This document shows, one piece after another, positions 50,974-60,396 of a stretch of 64,000 bases of DNA (positions within the stretch are counted from its first letter, which is position 1; the number at the start of each line of letters is the position of its first letter). The notes beneath the pieces are model-generated. The model was not told the origin of the DNA. It saw only the letters and a program-made list of their open reading frames with translations, and did not search any database. The stretch is from Novosphingobium sp. (GTDB lineage Bacteria; Pseudomonadota; Alphaproteobacteria; Sphingomonadales; Sphingomonadaceae). The stretch covers positions 62,001-126,000 of the forward strand of contig JAGHZR010000022.1 in NCBI GenBank assembly GCA_017745295.1. The letters run 5' to 3'. Position numbers and translations under genes: made by a program.

Positions 50974-51822
50974 ATGACAGCTAGGCGGGTCATCATACAA
51001 TATTGTCCCGTACCTGCGGGGCTCGACCCGTACGTCTCGGTCCTTTTCTACTGCGAAATCGATATGGGCGAGGGGGAGCGTCTTCACGACGTGCTCTCTC
51101 CCGATTGGGCGACGTTCCGGTTTCATTACGGCGCGGCCGTCGAAGGCGTGATGCGCAACGGATCGTCGATCAACGGTTGCCGGTTCTCGGTGGCCGGTCC
51201 GCGTTCGCAGGAAGTCCGCTTTTCCCTAGGCGGGACCCGCCAATGGGGCTTTCGCCTGACTCCGCTCGGCTGGGCGGCGCTGGTCGGGGTTCCGGCGGAT
51301 CGCTATGCCGACATGCTGGCCGACGGCGACGAGGACGAGGCTTTCGCCGAATTCCGGCCGCTTTACGATGTGATCGGGCAGGGCGAATCCCCCGGCGAGC
51401 AGCTCGATCTGTTCACCGCCTTCCTCGAAGCATTGCCGCGCCGTCCGGTTGCGCACGAGGCGCTGATCCTGGGAATCTGCGATGCCCTCGCCGATCCCGA
51501 AGTGCGTTCCGCCACCGATCTGGCCGATCATGCCAAGGCCCATTCGCGCACGGTCGAGCGGGTCTGCCGCGCCGCCTTCGGATTTTCGCCCAAACTGCTG
51601 CTGCGCCGCCAGCGCTTCCTGCGCAGCATCGACCAGTTCACGCTGGAACCGGCGCGCAAGTGGATCGGCGCGATCGACGCCGCCTATCACGACCAGGCCC
51701 AGTTCGTGCGCGATTTCCGCGCCTTCATGGGCATGACCCCGCGGCAGTATGCCCAGCTCGATAAGCCCCTGACCGGCCCGCTCCTGCGCGAGCGCGCGCG
51801 TCACGTCCGGCTCAAGGGGTGA
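50974..51822 (+). CDS. AraC-family transcriptional regulator
   Basis: A 282-residue protein. The N-terminal part (RVIIQYCPVPAGLDPYVSVL and the later RFSLGGTRQWGFRLTPLGWA) has the layout of the DUF6597-type cap found before AraC domains. The C-terminal helix-turn-helix pair (about 185-270) has ATDLADHAKAHSRTVERVCR and the signature DFRAFMGMTPRQYAQL. The ATG at 50974 has CAGGGA close before it. It sits between rplT and pheS, splitting the usual rpmI-rplT-pheST order. Confidence 0.87.
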   Translation: MTARRVIIQYCPVPAGLDPYVSVLFYCEIDMGEGERLHDVLSPDWATFRFHYGAAVEGVMRNGSSINGCRFSVAGPRSQEVRFSLGGTRQWGFRLTPLGWAALVGVPADRYADMLADGDEDEAFAEFRPLYDVIGQGESPGEQLDLFTAFLEALPRRPVAHEALILGICDALADPEVRSATDLADHAKAHSRTVERVCRAAFGFSPKLLLRRQRFLRSIDQFTLEPARKWIGAIDAAYHDQAQFVRDFRAFMGMTPRQYAQLDKPLTGPLLRERARHVRLKG

Positions 51823-51902
51823 TGCTCGTCACCGTTGCGATTTGGCCGCCGTCCCCTTAAGGACCGCGCTTCCAGATATCAGCAACAGTCAGGCAGACAC
51901 CA

Positions 51903-53000
51903 GTGGACTACGCAGCAACCGGCCAGGAGGCGCTCTCGCGGATTGCGGAAGCATCCGATCTCGAAACGCTGGAGGCCCTGCGTGTCGAGTTTCTGGGCAA
52001 GCAGGGATCGATCTCCGGCCTGCTCAAGACGCTGGGCAAGCTCGACCCCGAAGAACGCAAGGTCGAAGGCCCGAAGATTCACGCCTTGCGCGAAAGCGTG
52101 AGCGATGCGCTCGCCGCCCGCAAGGACGTGCTGGAGACGGCGGCGCTCAACGCCCGCCTCGCCTCGGAAACCATCGACCTCTCGCTGCCCGCGCCCGAAG
52201 CGCCGCGCGGCACCGTGCACCCGATCTCGCAAGTGATGGACGAGATTGCCGAGATCTTCGCCGACCTCGGCTTCTCGGTCGCCACCGGGCCGGAGATCGA
52301 GGACGACTGGCACAACTTCACCGCGCTCAACATGCCGGAAAGCCACCCGGCGCGCGCGATGCACGACACGTTCTATTTCCCGGACCGGGACGCCCAGAAC
52401 CGCGAGATGCTGCTGCGCACGCACACTTCGCCGGTGCAGATGCGCACGATGCTCAAGGACGGCGCCCCGCTGCGCATCATCGCGCCGGGCCGCGTCTACC
52501 GTTCGGACAGCGACGCCACCCACACGCCGATGTTCCACCAGGTCGAAGGTCTGGTGATCGACAAGGACGTCCACCTTGGCCACCTCAAGTGGACGCTGGA
52601 GACCTTCCTGAAGGCGTTCTTCGAGCGTGAGGACATCGTCCTGCGCCTGCGCCCCAGCTACTTCCCCTTCACCGAGCCTTCGGTGGAAGCGGATATCGGC
52701 TTCACCCTGATCGACGGCAAGCGCGTGATCGGCGGCGATCCGTCGAAGGGTGAGGGCGGCTGGATGGAAGTGCTCGGCTCGGGCATGGTCAACCGCCGCG
52801 TCATCGAATTCGCCGGGCTCGATCCGAACGAATGGCAGGGTTTCGCCTTCGGCATCGGCATCGATCGCCTGGCCATGCTGAAGTACGGCATGGACGACCT
52901 GCGCGCCTTCTTCGACGGCGATGTCCGCTGGCTCTCCCACTACGGTTTCTCCGCCCTCGATGTGCCGACCCTTTCGGGCGGCGTTGGCACTCCGGCCTGA
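51903..53000 (+). CDS. pheS: Phenylalanine-tRNA ligase alpha subunit
   Basis: A 365-residue class II synthetase subunit. The N-terminal coiled coil (1-90) binds tRNA. Motif 1 region is GPEIEDDWHNFTALNMPESH, then HDTFYFPD and motif 2 LLRTHTSPVQMRTM. The Phe-binding part has FHQVEGLVIDK, and motif 3 is AFGIGIDRLAMLKYG. It starts with GTG at 51903. pheT begins 20 bp after the stop. Confidence 0.97.
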   Translation: MDYAATGQEALSRIAEASDLETLEALRVEFLGKQGSISGLLKTLGKLDPEERKVEGPKIHALRESVSDALAARKDVLETAALNARLASETIDLSLPAPEAPRGTVHPISQVMDEIAEIFADLGFSVATGPEIEDDWHNFTALNMPESHPARAMHDTFYFPDRDAQNREMLLRTHTSPVQMRTMLKDGAPLRIIAPGRVYRSDSDATHTPMFHQVEGLVIDKDVHLGHLKWTLETFLKAFFEREDIVLRLRPSYFPFTEPSVEADIGFTLIDGKRVIGGDPSKGEGGWMEVLGSGMVNRRVIEFAGLDPNEWQGFAFGIGIDRLAMLKYGMDDLRAFFDGDVRWLSHYGFSALDVPTLSGGVGTPA

Positions 53001-53020
53001 GCGCGGGAAGGATCTAGAAA

Positions 53021-55441
53021 ATGAAGTTCTCGCTTTCCTGGCTCAAGCAGTACCTTGAGACCGACGCCTCGCTTGAGGATATCGCCCTGAAGCTCAACGC
53101 CATCGGCCTCGAGGTCGAAGGCATCGAGGATCCCGCCGCCAAGCTGGCCGGTTTCCGCGTGGCCAAGGTGCTGACCGCCGACAAGCATCCGCAGGCGGAC
53201 AAGCTGCAGGTCCTCACCGTCGATACGGGTGAGGGCGTGCTTCAGGTTGTTTGCGGCGCCCCCAATGCGCGTGCGGGCCTTGTCGGCGTGCTGGGCCTTG
53301 CCGGCGCGACCGTGCCGGCCAACGGCATGGTGCTGAAGGTCGCTGCCGTGCGCGGCGTCGAATCGAACGGCATGATGTGCTCCACGCGCGAGCTGGAGCT
53401 GGGCGACGATCACGACGGCATCATCGAACTGCCCGAGGACGCGCCGGTCGGCACGCCTTTCGCGGACTACCACGGCGCCGATCCGGTGATCGAAGTGGCG
53501 ATCACCCCAAACCGCCCGGACTGCATGGGCGTCTACGGCATCGCGCGCGATCTCGCCGCCGCCGGTCTCGGCACGCTGAAGCCGATCGAGGTGCTGGACA
53601 TCGCGGGCAGCTTCCCCTGCCCGGTGGAGGTGCGCACCGATGATGCCGAGGGTTGCCCGGCGTTCTATGGCCGCGTCATCAAGGGAGTGAAGAACGGCCC
53701 TTCGCCGCAGTGGCTGCAGGATCGCCTGAAGTCGGCGGGGCAACGCCCGATCTCGGCGCTGGTCGATGCGACCAACTACCTGATGCTGGCCTATGGCCGT
53801 CCGGCCCATGCCTATGACCTTGCCAAGCTGAGCGGCGGTGTCGTCGCGCGCCGTGCCAAGGATGGCGAGACGGTCGTCGCGCTCAACGAGAAGACCTATA
53901 CGCTCGACGCCGAGATGACCGTGATCGCCGACGATTCGGGCGTGCATGACATCGCGGGCATCATGGGCGGCGAGCATTCGGGCTGCGGCGACGAGACCAC
54001 CGACGTCCTGCTCGAAATCGCCTACTTCGATCCCGAGCGCATCGCGAAGACGGGCCGCAAGCTCAACCTCACCTCGGACGCGCGCAGCCGTTTCGAGCGC
54101 GGGATCGATCCGAATTTCCTCGACACCGGCCTCGACCACCTGACCCAGCTGATCCAGACGCTGTGCGGCGGTGAAGCCTCGCAGGCGGTGCGCAGCGGTG
54201 CGGCTCCGGCGACGCCGAAGATCGTCCACTTCGATCCGGCGCTGACCGAGAAGCTGGGCGGCGTTCGCATCGAGGAAGCCGAGCAGCAGCGCATTCTCGA
54301 AAGCCTCGGCTTCTCGGTGGTCGCCGAGCAGGCGAACTTCGACAAGTCCTGGGCCGTCACCGTTCCCGGCTGGCGCCCGGACGTGGACGGCGCGCCCGAC
54401 ATCGTCGAGGAAGTCGTCCGCATTCACGGTCTCGACAAGGTTACGAGCGTCGCCCTGCCGCGTGCCGATGGTGTCGCCCGTCCGACCGCCACGCCGACGC
54501 AGGCGCTGGAGCGCCGCGTTCGCCGCGCCGCTGCCGCGCGCGGTCTGCATGAGGCCGTCACCTGGTCGTTCCTGCCCTCCGCCGAGGCCGATGCCTTCGC
54601 GGATGGAAATGCCCTGTGGTCGCTCGCCAACCCGATCAGCGAGGATATGAAGGTCATGCGGCCTTCGCTGCTGCCGGGCCTGCTGATGGCGGCTAAGCGC
54701 AACCTCGATCGCGGTGCCTCCTCGCTGCGCCTGTTCGAACTCGGCCGTCGCTATCTGCGTGGTGAGGGTGGAGCGAGCGACGAGCGTCTGGCGCTCGGCT
54801 TCGTGCTGGCGGGCGAGAAAGTCTCGCGCGGCTGGGCGACTGGCAAGGCGACGGTGTTCGACGCCTACGACGCCAAGGCCGAAGTCACGGCGCTGCTCGC
54901 TGAAGCCGGTGCTCCGGTGGAGAAGCTGCAAGTCATGGGCGTTGACGACTCTGGGCACGGCCCGCAGTTCCACCCCGGCCAGTCGGCCACGCTGCGCCTC
55001 GGCCCCAAGAACGTGCTGGCGCGCTTCGGCATGCTGCACCCCACGGTCGCGAAGCAGTTCGACATCGAAGGCCCGGTGGCGATTGCCGAGATCTATCTCG
55101 ACGCCATCCCCGGCAAGAAGAGCGCCGCCACTTTTGCCCGCACCCGCTACGCGCCCCCGGCGCTTCAGGCGGTGACGCGCGACTTCGCGTTCCTCGTGCC
55201 GGTCGAGCAGGCTGCGGGCGATCTCGTCCGCATGGTCGCGGGCGCGGACAAGGCGAATATCGTTTCGGCCCGCCTCTTCGACGACTTCCGGGGGCAGGGC
55301 GTGCCCGAGGGCCAGAAGTCGCTGGCGCTCGAAGTCACCCTCCAGCCGCTCGAAAAGAGCTACAAGGAGGAAGACCTCAAGGCGATCAGCGCCAAGGTGA
55401 CCGCCGCCGCCGCCAAGCTCGGGGCCGTGCTGCGGACCTGA
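53021..55441 (+). CDS. pheT: Phenylalanine-tRNA ligase beta subunit
   Basis: An 806-residue beta subunit. Domains in order: the N-terminal tRNA-binding OB fold with VAKVLTADKHPQADKLQVLT (about 45-150), the B3/B4 editing domain around residues 210-390, the B5 domain with VPGWRPDVDGAPDIVEEVVR, a catalytic-like core, and the C-terminal anticodon-binding domain with AVTRDFAFLVPVEQAAGDLV. GAAGGATC stands before the ATG. It forms an alpha2-beta2 enzyme with PheS. Confidence 0.97.
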   Translation: MKFSLSWLKQYLETDASLEDIALKLNAIGLEVEGIEDPAAKLAGFRVAKVLTADKHPQADKLQVLTVDTGEGVLQVVCGAPNARAGLVGVLGLAGATVPANGMVLKVAAVRGVESNGMMCSTRELELGDDHDGIIELPEDAPVGTPFADYHGADPVIEVAITPNRPDCMGVYGIARDLAAAGLGTLKPIEVLDIAGSFPCPVEVRTDDAEGCPAFYGRVIKGVKNGPSPQWLQDRLKSAGQRPISALVDATNYLMLAYGRPAHAYDLAKLSGGVVARRAKDGETVVALNEKTYTLDAEMTVIADDSGVHDIAGIMGGEHSGCGDETTDVLLEIAYFDPERIAKTGRKLNLTSDARSRFERGIDPNFLDTGLDHLTQLIQTLCGGEASQAVRSGAAPATPKIVHFDPALTEKLGGVRIEEAEQQRILESLGFSVVAEQANFDKSWAVTVPGWRPDVDGAPDIVEEVVRIHGLDKVTSVALPRADGVARPTATPTQALERRVRRAAAARGLHEAVTWSFLPSAEADAFADGNALWSLANPISEDMKVMRPSLLPGLLMAAKRNLDRGASSLRLFELGRRYLRGEGGASDERLALGFVLAGEKVSRGWATGKATVFDAYDAKAEVTALLAEAGAPVEKLQVMGVDDSGHGPQFHPGQSATLRLGPKNVLARFGMLHPTVAKQFDIEGPVAIAEIYLDAIPGKKSAATFARTRYAPPALQAVTRDFAFLVPVEQAAGDLVRMVAGADKANIVSARLFDDFRGQGVPEGQKSLALEVTLQPLEKSYKEEDLKAISAKVTAAAAKLGAVLRT

Positions 55442-55474
55442 GCCGACTGTTTGAGGAAAAAGGAAAGATCGCCG

Positions 55475-56365
55475 GTGACTGATAGGGAATTCGTGACCAT
55501 CTCCTCCGGCGATCTAACCGCGCGGATTGCGCCGTTCGGGGCCGAACTCTGGTCGCTGACCGACCGGGCGGGCCGCGAATACATGACCGATGCCGATCCC
55601 GCGTTCTGGACCGGCCATGCGCCGATCCTGTTCCCGATCGTCGGCGCGCTGAACGGCAATCGCTATCGGCTCGATGGCCATGAATACGAATTGCCCAAGC
55701 ACGGCTTCGCCCGCCATTCGCTGTTCGAACTGGTCGAAGCCGCGCCCGATCGCGCCGTGTTTCGCCTCCGCGACAGCGCGGAAACCCGCAAGGTCTATCC
55801 TTTCGCCTTCGTGCTGGAACTGGAGTTCCGCCTCGAAGGCATGAGCCTGCACACCACGGCGACAGTGACCAATGTCGGAGACGGGGCCATGCCCTTCAGC
55901 TTCGGCTACCACCCGGCCTTCGCCTGGCCGCTGCCGGGCGGCGCCGCCAAGGCCGATCACACGATCGCTTTCGAGCAGAGCGAACCCCAGCCGATCCGCC
56001 GCATCGACATGGCCAGCGGCCTTGTCCAGCCAGAACCCGTCGCCACCCCGGTCGAAGGGCATCTGCTCCGCCCCGAGGCCGCGCAGTTCGAGACGGATGC
56101 GCTGATCTGGGACCGTCTCGCCAGCCGCTCGCTCACGTTCGGCGCGCCCGGCGGCGCACAGCTCGTCGTTGCCTTCCCGGACATGCCGATGCTGGGCATC
56201 TGGCAGAAGCCCGGCGCGAACTACCTCTGCATCGAACCCTGGCAGGGCATGGCCGATCCGCTCGGCTATACCGGCGCCTTCCGCGCCAAGCCCGGCGTGC
56301 TTTCGCTCGAACCCGGCGTGAGCCGGAGCTTCCGCATGGACGTCAGCGTCCTCACCGCCGATTGA
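55475..56365 (+). CDS. Aldose 1-epimerase family protein
   Basis: A 296-residue beta-sandwich protein of the galactose mutarotase-like fold, LacX/YeaD-like branch. Typical pieces are TARIAPFGAELWSLTDRAGR, ILFPIVGALNGNRYRLDGHE, LPKHGFARHSLFELVE (conserved His) and FSFGYHPAFAWPLPGG (second His), with the C-terminal NYLCIEPWQGMADPLG containing the Glu. The start is GTG at 55475 with AAGGAAAG before it; a TTG eight codons upstream overlaps that site. The sugar substrate is unknown. Confidence 0.88.
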   Translation: MTDREFVTISSGDLTARIAPFGAELWSLTDRAGREYMTDADPAFWTGHAPILFPIVGALNGNRYRLDGHEYELPKHGFARHSLFELVEAAPDRAVFRLRDSAETRKVYPFAFVLELEFRLEGMSLHTTATVTNVGDGAMPFSFGYHPAFAWPLPGGAAKADHTIAFEQSEPQPIRRIDMASGLVQPEPVATPVEGHLLRPEAAQFETDALIWDRLASRSLTFGAPGGAQLVVAFPDMPMLGIWQKPGANYLCIEPWQGMADPLGYTGAFRAKPGVLSLEPGVSRSFRMDVSVLTAD

Positions 56366-56379
56366 AGGAGACTTTCCCC

Positions 56380-57129
56380 ATGAAGACCGCCCTCGTGACC
56401 GGCGCCACGTCCGGTATCGGAGAAGCCTGCGCCCGCGCTTTCGTGGCGGCAGGCTGGCGCGTGATCGGCACCGGCCGCCGCGCCGAGCGTCTCGAAGCTC
56501 TGAAGGCCGAACTGGGCGCCGACAAGTTCCACGCCGCGATTTTCGACGTGCGCGACGAAGCGGCGCGCGATGCGGCCTTTGCGGCGCTCCCGGCCGAGTT
56601 CGCCGCCATCGACTGCCTGGTGAACAACGCGGGCCTCGCGCTCGGCACCGAACCGGCCCAGAGCGCCTCGCTCGACAGCTGGAAGACGATGATCGACACC
56701 AACGTCACTGCGCTGGTCTCGCTCACCCACAAGCTGCTGCCCGCGCTGGTCGAGCGCAAGGCCGCGATCGTCAACCTGTCCTCGGTGGCGGCGACCTATC
56801 CCTATACCGGCGGCAACGTCTACGGCGGCACCAAGGCCTTCGTGCACCAGTTCTCGCTCGGCCTGCGCTCGGACCTCGCGGGCACGGGGGTGCGCGTCAC
56901 CTCGATCGAGCCGGGCATGGTCGAGACCGAATTCACGCTCGTGCGCACCGGCGGCAACCAGCAGGCCTCGGACACTCTCTACGGCGGCGCCAATCCGATG
57001 ACCGCCGAGGACATCGCCGGGACCGTGCTCTGGGTGGCGACTCTGCCGCCGCATCTCAACATCAACACGCTGGAACTGATGCCGGTGAGCCAGTCCTTCG
57101 CCGGCTTCCAGGTCGCGCGCGAGGGCTGA
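56380..57129 (+). CDS. Short-chain dehydrogenase/reductase
   Basis: A 249-residue NAD(P)-dependent SDR. The cofactor loop TGATSGIGEACARAF is followed by GTGRRAERLEAL (basic residues suggest NADP preference), the NNAG motif lies in CLVNNAGLALG, and the catalytic Ser and Tyr-x3-Lys lie in VNLSSVAATYPYTGGNVYGG and YGGTKAF. It resembles the YdfG/3-hydroxy acid dehydrogenase branch (PGMVETEFTLVR near the end). GAAGGAG stands 9 nt before the ATG. It starts 14 bp after the epimerase gene and is probably cotranscribed. Confidence 0.9.
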   Translation: MKTALVTGATSGIGEACARAFVAAGWRVIGTGRRAERLEALKAELGADKFHAAIFDVRDEAARDAAFAALPAEFAAIDCLVNNAGLALGTEPAQSASLDSWKTMIDTNVTALVSLTHKLLPALVERKAAIVNLSSVAATYPYTGGNVYGGTKAFVHQFSLGLRSDLAGTGVRVTSIEPGMVETEFTLVRTGGNQQASDTLYGGANPMTAEDIAGTVLWVATLPPHLNINTLELMPVSQSFAGFQVAREG

Positions 57130-57172
57130 AGGGCTTCCCCCACTTTCGTCCCTCACGATCGTCCCCCAATTT

Positions 57173-57256
57173 CGTCATTGCGAGGAGGCGAAGCCGACGC
57201 GGCAATCCAGAGCGGCGTAACGCGCCCTGGATTGCTTCGCTCCGCTCGCAATGACG
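57173..57256. repeat. Palindromic interspersed repeat, copy 3 (CERSEAIQ type)
   Basis: The right arm CTGGATTGCTTCGCTCCGCT and the following CGCAATGACG match copies 1 and 2. The left arm is a variant with CGAGGAGGCGAAGCCGACGC inserted before GGCAATCCAGAG. It lies between the SDR gene and prfC. Confidence 0.88.
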
Positions 57257-57376
57257 AAGGTTGGGTGCAGAGGTTGAGCGCGGGGCAGGAAGCGGTCCGC
57301 TCCGCAGGCCGTGGCGAGAGGGGGCTCCCCTTTTCCGCCCTTTCCATCTGGCCCCGCGCCCACTAATAGCGCGCCG

Positions 57377-58912
57377 ATGAGCAACGTCCCCCACCAGTCC
57401 CGGCGCACTTTCGCGATCATCTCGCACCCTGACGCCGGCAAGACCACCCTGACCGAGAAGCTGCTGCTGCAAGGCGGCGCTATCCACCTGGCAGGTCAGG
57501 TCAAGGCCCGCGGCGCGGCGCGCCGCGCGCGGTCGGACTGGATGAAGATCGAGCAGCAGCGCGGCATTTCCGTGACCAGCTCGGTCATGACCTTCGAGCG
57601 TGACGGGATCACCTTCAACCTGCTCGATACGCCGGGCCACGAGGACTTCTCGGAAGACACCTACCGCACGCTCACCGCCGTCGATTCGGCGATCATGGTG
57701 ATCGACGCGGCCAAGGGTATCGAGCCGCAGACCCGCAAGCTCTTCGAGGTCTGCCGCCTGCGTTCGGTGCCGATCATCACTTTCATCAACAAGGTGGACC
57801 GCGAAGGCCGCGCCTGCTTCGACCTGATGGACGAAGTGGCCGACATGCTGGCGCTCGATGTCTGCCCGATGTCCTGGCCGGTCGGCATGGGCGGCCTGTT
57901 CGAGGGTATTCTCGACATCGAGAGCGGCCGGATCAGCCGCCCCGAGGGCGCGAGCAAGGAATTCCTCGGCAAAGTCGACGAAGGCGCGACCCTGCCCGAT
58001 GCCGTGGCCGAGGAACTCGAACTGGCGCAGGCCGGTTATCCGGAATTCGACGTCGAGGCCTATCGCGGCGGCGACCTCACCCCGGTCTACTTCGGCTCGG
58101 CGCTCAAGAACTTCGGCGTCACCGAACTGATCGACGCGATCGAGAAGTTCGCCCCGCCGCCGCGCCCGCAGCCTTCTAACGAGGGCACGATCGAGCCGGA
58201 GAACAAGGAAGTCACCGGCTTCATCTTCAAGGTCCAGGCCAATATGGACCCGATGCACCGTGACCGCATCGCCTTCATGCGTCTGGTCTCGGGCACCTTC
58301 AAGCGCGGCATGAAGCTGACGCCCTCGGGTCTGGGCAAGCCGATCGCGGTCCACTCGCCGATCCTGTTCTTCGCGCAGGACCGCGAGATCGCCGACAATG
58401 CCGAGCCGGGCGATATCATCGGCATTCCCAACCACGGCACCTTGCGCGTGGGCGATACCCTGTCCGAGAAGAACCAGGTCCGCTTCACCGGCCTGCCGAA
58501 CTTCGCCCCGGAAATCCTGCGCCGCGTGGCGCTGAAGGACCCGACCAAGACCAAGCAGCTGCGCAAGGCGCTCGACGACCTTTCCGAAGAGGGCGTGATC
58601 CAGGTGTTCTACCCGGAGATCGGCTCGCAATGGGTGGTCGGCGTGGTCGGCCAGCTCCAGCTCGACGTGCTGATCAGCCGCCTCGAAGCCGAATACAAGG
58701 TGGAAGCGGTGCTGGAACCGGCACCCTTCGACACCGCCCGCTGGCTCAAGGGCGATGACAAGGCCCTGCGCGACTTCGGCGAGTTCAACAAGATGAACCT
58801 CGCCCGCGACCGCGACGGCGACCCGGTGTTCATGGCCCGCTCGGCCTGGGACGTCAGCTACCAGCAGGAACGCAACCCGGACCTGACGTTCAGCGCGACG
58901 AAGGAGCGCTGA
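57377..58912 (+). CDS. prfC: Peptide chain release factor 3
   Basis: A 511-residue GTPase that recycles RF1 and RF2 from the ribosome. G1 is SHPDAGKTTLTEKLLL, the switch region is RARSDWMKIEQQRGISVTSS, G3 DTPGHEDFSEDTYR, and G4 FINKVDREGRACFD. The C-terminal RF3 domains include FYPEIGSQWVVGVVGQLQLD. The start at 57377 gives the normal N-terminus; the 22 extra upstream codons are not conserved in character. It is far from prfA. Confidence 0.96.
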   Translation: MSNVPHQSRRTFAIISHPDAGKTTLTEKLLLQGGAIHLAGQVKARGAARRARSDWMKIEQQRGISVTSSVMTFERDGITFNLLDTPGHEDFSEDTYRTLTAVDSAIMVIDAAKGIEPQTRKLFEVCRLRSVPIITFINKVDREGRACFDLMDEVADMLALDVCPMSWPVGMGGLFEGILDIESGRISRPEGASKEFLGKVDEGATLPDAVAEELELAQAGYPEFDVEAYRGGDLTPVYFGSALKNFGVTELIDAIEKFAPPPRPQPSNEGTIEPENKEVTGFIFKVQANMDPMHRDRIAFMRLVSGTFKRGMKLTPSGLGKPIAVHSPILFFAQDREIADNAEPGDIIGIPNHGTLRVGDTLSEKNQVRFTGLPNFAPEILRRVALKDPTKTKQLRKALDDLSEEGVIQVFYPEIGSQWVVGVVGQLQLDVLISRLEAEYKVEAVLEPAPFDTARWLKGDDKALRDFGEFNKMNLARDRDGDPVFMARSAWDVSYQQERNPDLTFSATKER

Positions 58913-58936
58913 TCCTTACGGCAGGCTCGGGATGAC

Positions 58937-59092
58937 CCTTCGACAAGATCAGGGTGATCCTTCGACAAGCTCAGGATGAGCGGGGGTGGTGTATGCCTCC
59001 AGCGGGCGCGGTGCGTGAATCTCAATCTCACGCAGCCTGAGCGGATGGGGGGCACATACCTCCCAATCCCGCTCAGGCTGAGCCTGTCGAAG
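58937..59092. repeat. Large nested inverted repeat (CTTCGACA...CTCAGG type)
   Basis: Outer arms CTTCGACAAGCTCAGGATGA plus GCGGG (58960-58984) and their inverted partner (59068-59092) enclose further symmetric parts, including TGCGTGA / TCACGCA. A tandem extra copy of CCTTCGACAAG lies at 58938-58948. The whole can fold into one hairpin of about 130 nt. It fills the gap between prfC and the EEP-family gene. Confidence 0.8.
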
Positions 59093-59173
59093 CTCCCGCA
59101 GAATCACACCCAGCCCGGAACCTGACAGGACGCCGATGGATTGCTAAAGCCAGCATCCCACCGGAGTCCCCAC

Positions 59174-59878
59174 TTGCAGATCAAGTTCGCCAGCTACAAC
59201 ATCCACAAGGCCGTCGGTCTCGACCGGCGGCGCGACCCCGAGCGCATCCTTACCGTGCTGCGCGAAATCGATGCCGATGTCGTGGCCTTGCAGGAAGTGG
59301 ACCGCCGCTTCGGCCGCCGCATGAGCGCGCTGCCGCTCGATGCCATCCACACGACCACCGATTACGTGCCGGTGCCGCTGTCGATGAAGCCGGACAGCCT
59401 CGGCTGGCACGGCAATGCCATCCTCGTGCGCAAGGGCATCGACCTGCTCGAAGCGGAAGCCGTGCCGCTGCCGGTGCTGGAGCCGCGCGGGGCGATCCGG
59501 GCCGACCTCTCGCTCCATGGCCACCGGTTCCGCGTCGTCGGCATGCATCTTGATCTCTCGGGCCTGCGCCGCCGGTTGCAGGTGCGAAGCGTGCTCGCCC
59601 ATGTCGATGCCTGCGAGGCCTCGGTGCCAACCGTGATGATGGGCGATCTCAACGAATGGTCGGCCGGCGGCGGCTGTTTCCGGGAGTTTCACGAGCCATG
59701 GCAAGTGCTCGCACCGGGCCGCAGCTTTCCATCGCGGCGGCCGCTCGCCCGGCTCGATCGCATCATCGTGTCGCGGGAATGGGTGGTTACGGGAACAAAT
59801 GTTCATCATAGCCCGCTTTCGGCGATAGGATCGGACCATCTGCCGGTCTTTGCATCGCTTCAATTGCCTAAAAAATAG
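59174..59878 (+). CDS. Endonuclease/exonuclease/phosphatase family protein
   Basis: A 234-residue EEP-fold hydrolase. The family sites are visible: ASYNIHKAVGLDRR (Asn), DVVALQEVDRRFG (metal Glu), FRVVGMHLDLSGLRRR (His), TVMMGDLNEWSAGG (Asp-Leu-Asn) and IGSDHLPVFASLQLP (Asp-His). It may act on DNA, RNA or phospholipid; the similarity is closest in style to small bacterial YbhP-like members. I chose TTG at 59174, with CCGGAG 8 nt upstream, rather than TTG at 59141. No signal peptide is seen. Confidence 0.88.
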   Translation: MQIKFASYNIHKAVGLDRRRDPERILTVLREIDADVVALQEVDRRFGRRMSALPLDAIHTTTDYVPVPLSMKPDSLGWHGNAILVRKGIDLLEAEAVPLPVLEPRGAIRADLSLHGHRFRVVGMHLDLSGLRRRLQVRSVLAHVDACEASVPTVMMGDLNEWSAGGGCFREFHEPWQVLAPGRSFPSRRPLARLDRIIVSREWVVTGTNVHHSPLSAIGSDHLPVFASLQLPKK

Positions 59879-59965
59879 GCAACTGCTCAGGAATCGAGCG
59901 ACGCTTCATGCTGCACTTGCGTTGATCGGAACAAAATTTCAGCCAAAAACGGCCAATTCGTAAAT

Positions 59966-59980
59966 TGGCACACCCCTTGC
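59966..59980 (+). promoter_or_regulatory. Sigma-54 (RpoN) promoter of glnK-amtB
   Basis: TGGCACACCCCTTGC matches the -24/-12 consensus TGGCAC-N5-TTGC exactly, 48 bp before the glnK ATG. A half-site TGCACT at 59912-59917 could be part of an NtrC enhancer. This places glnK-amtB under nitrogen control. Confidence 0.92.
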
Positions 59981-60028
59981 TTATCCATTGTTAACCGGCG
60001 CGGGGCCGGTCGAAAACAGGGGATAGGC

Positions 60029-60367
60029 ATGAAGTTCATCATAGCCATCATCAAGCCCTTCAAGCTCGACGAGGTTCGGGAAGCCTTGGGGGCAATCGGG
60101 GTCGCCGGGATGACCGTGACCGAGGTGAAGGGCTTCGGACGCCAGAAGGGTCAGACCGAAATCTACCGTGGGGCCGAATATTCGACCAACATGCTCCCGA
60201 AAGTGAAGATCGAAGTGGCCGCGCCCGACGATCTGGCACCGAAGATCGTGGAAACGATCCAGCAGGTCGCCAGCACCGAGGCGATCGGCGACGGCAAGAT
60301 CTTCGTCCTCGACCTGGCTTCCGCCGTGCGCATCCGCACCGGCGAGTCCGGGGACACCGCGCTTTGA
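60029..60367 (+). CDS. glnK: Nitrogen regulatory protein P-II
   Basis: A 112-residue signalling protein that binds ATP, ADP and 2-oxoglutarate. The uridylylation site Tyr51 is in the T-loop GQTEIYRGAEYSTNMLPK, the B-loop is TEAIGDGKIFVLDLASAVRI, and the C-terminus RIRTGESGDTAL is standard. Being directly upstream of amtB and behind a sigma-54 promoter marks it as GlnK rather than GlnB. It should block AmtB when nitrogen is plentiful. amtB starts 29 bp later. Confidence 0.95.
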   Translation: MKFIIAIIKPFKLDEVREALGAIGVAGMTVTEVKGFGRQKGQTEIYRGAEYSTNMLPKVKIEVAAPDDLAPKIVETIQQVASTEAIGDGKIFVLDLASAVRIRTGESGDTAL

Positions 60368-60396
60368 TCCGCGCTTTCGACAGGAGGGAAACCACG

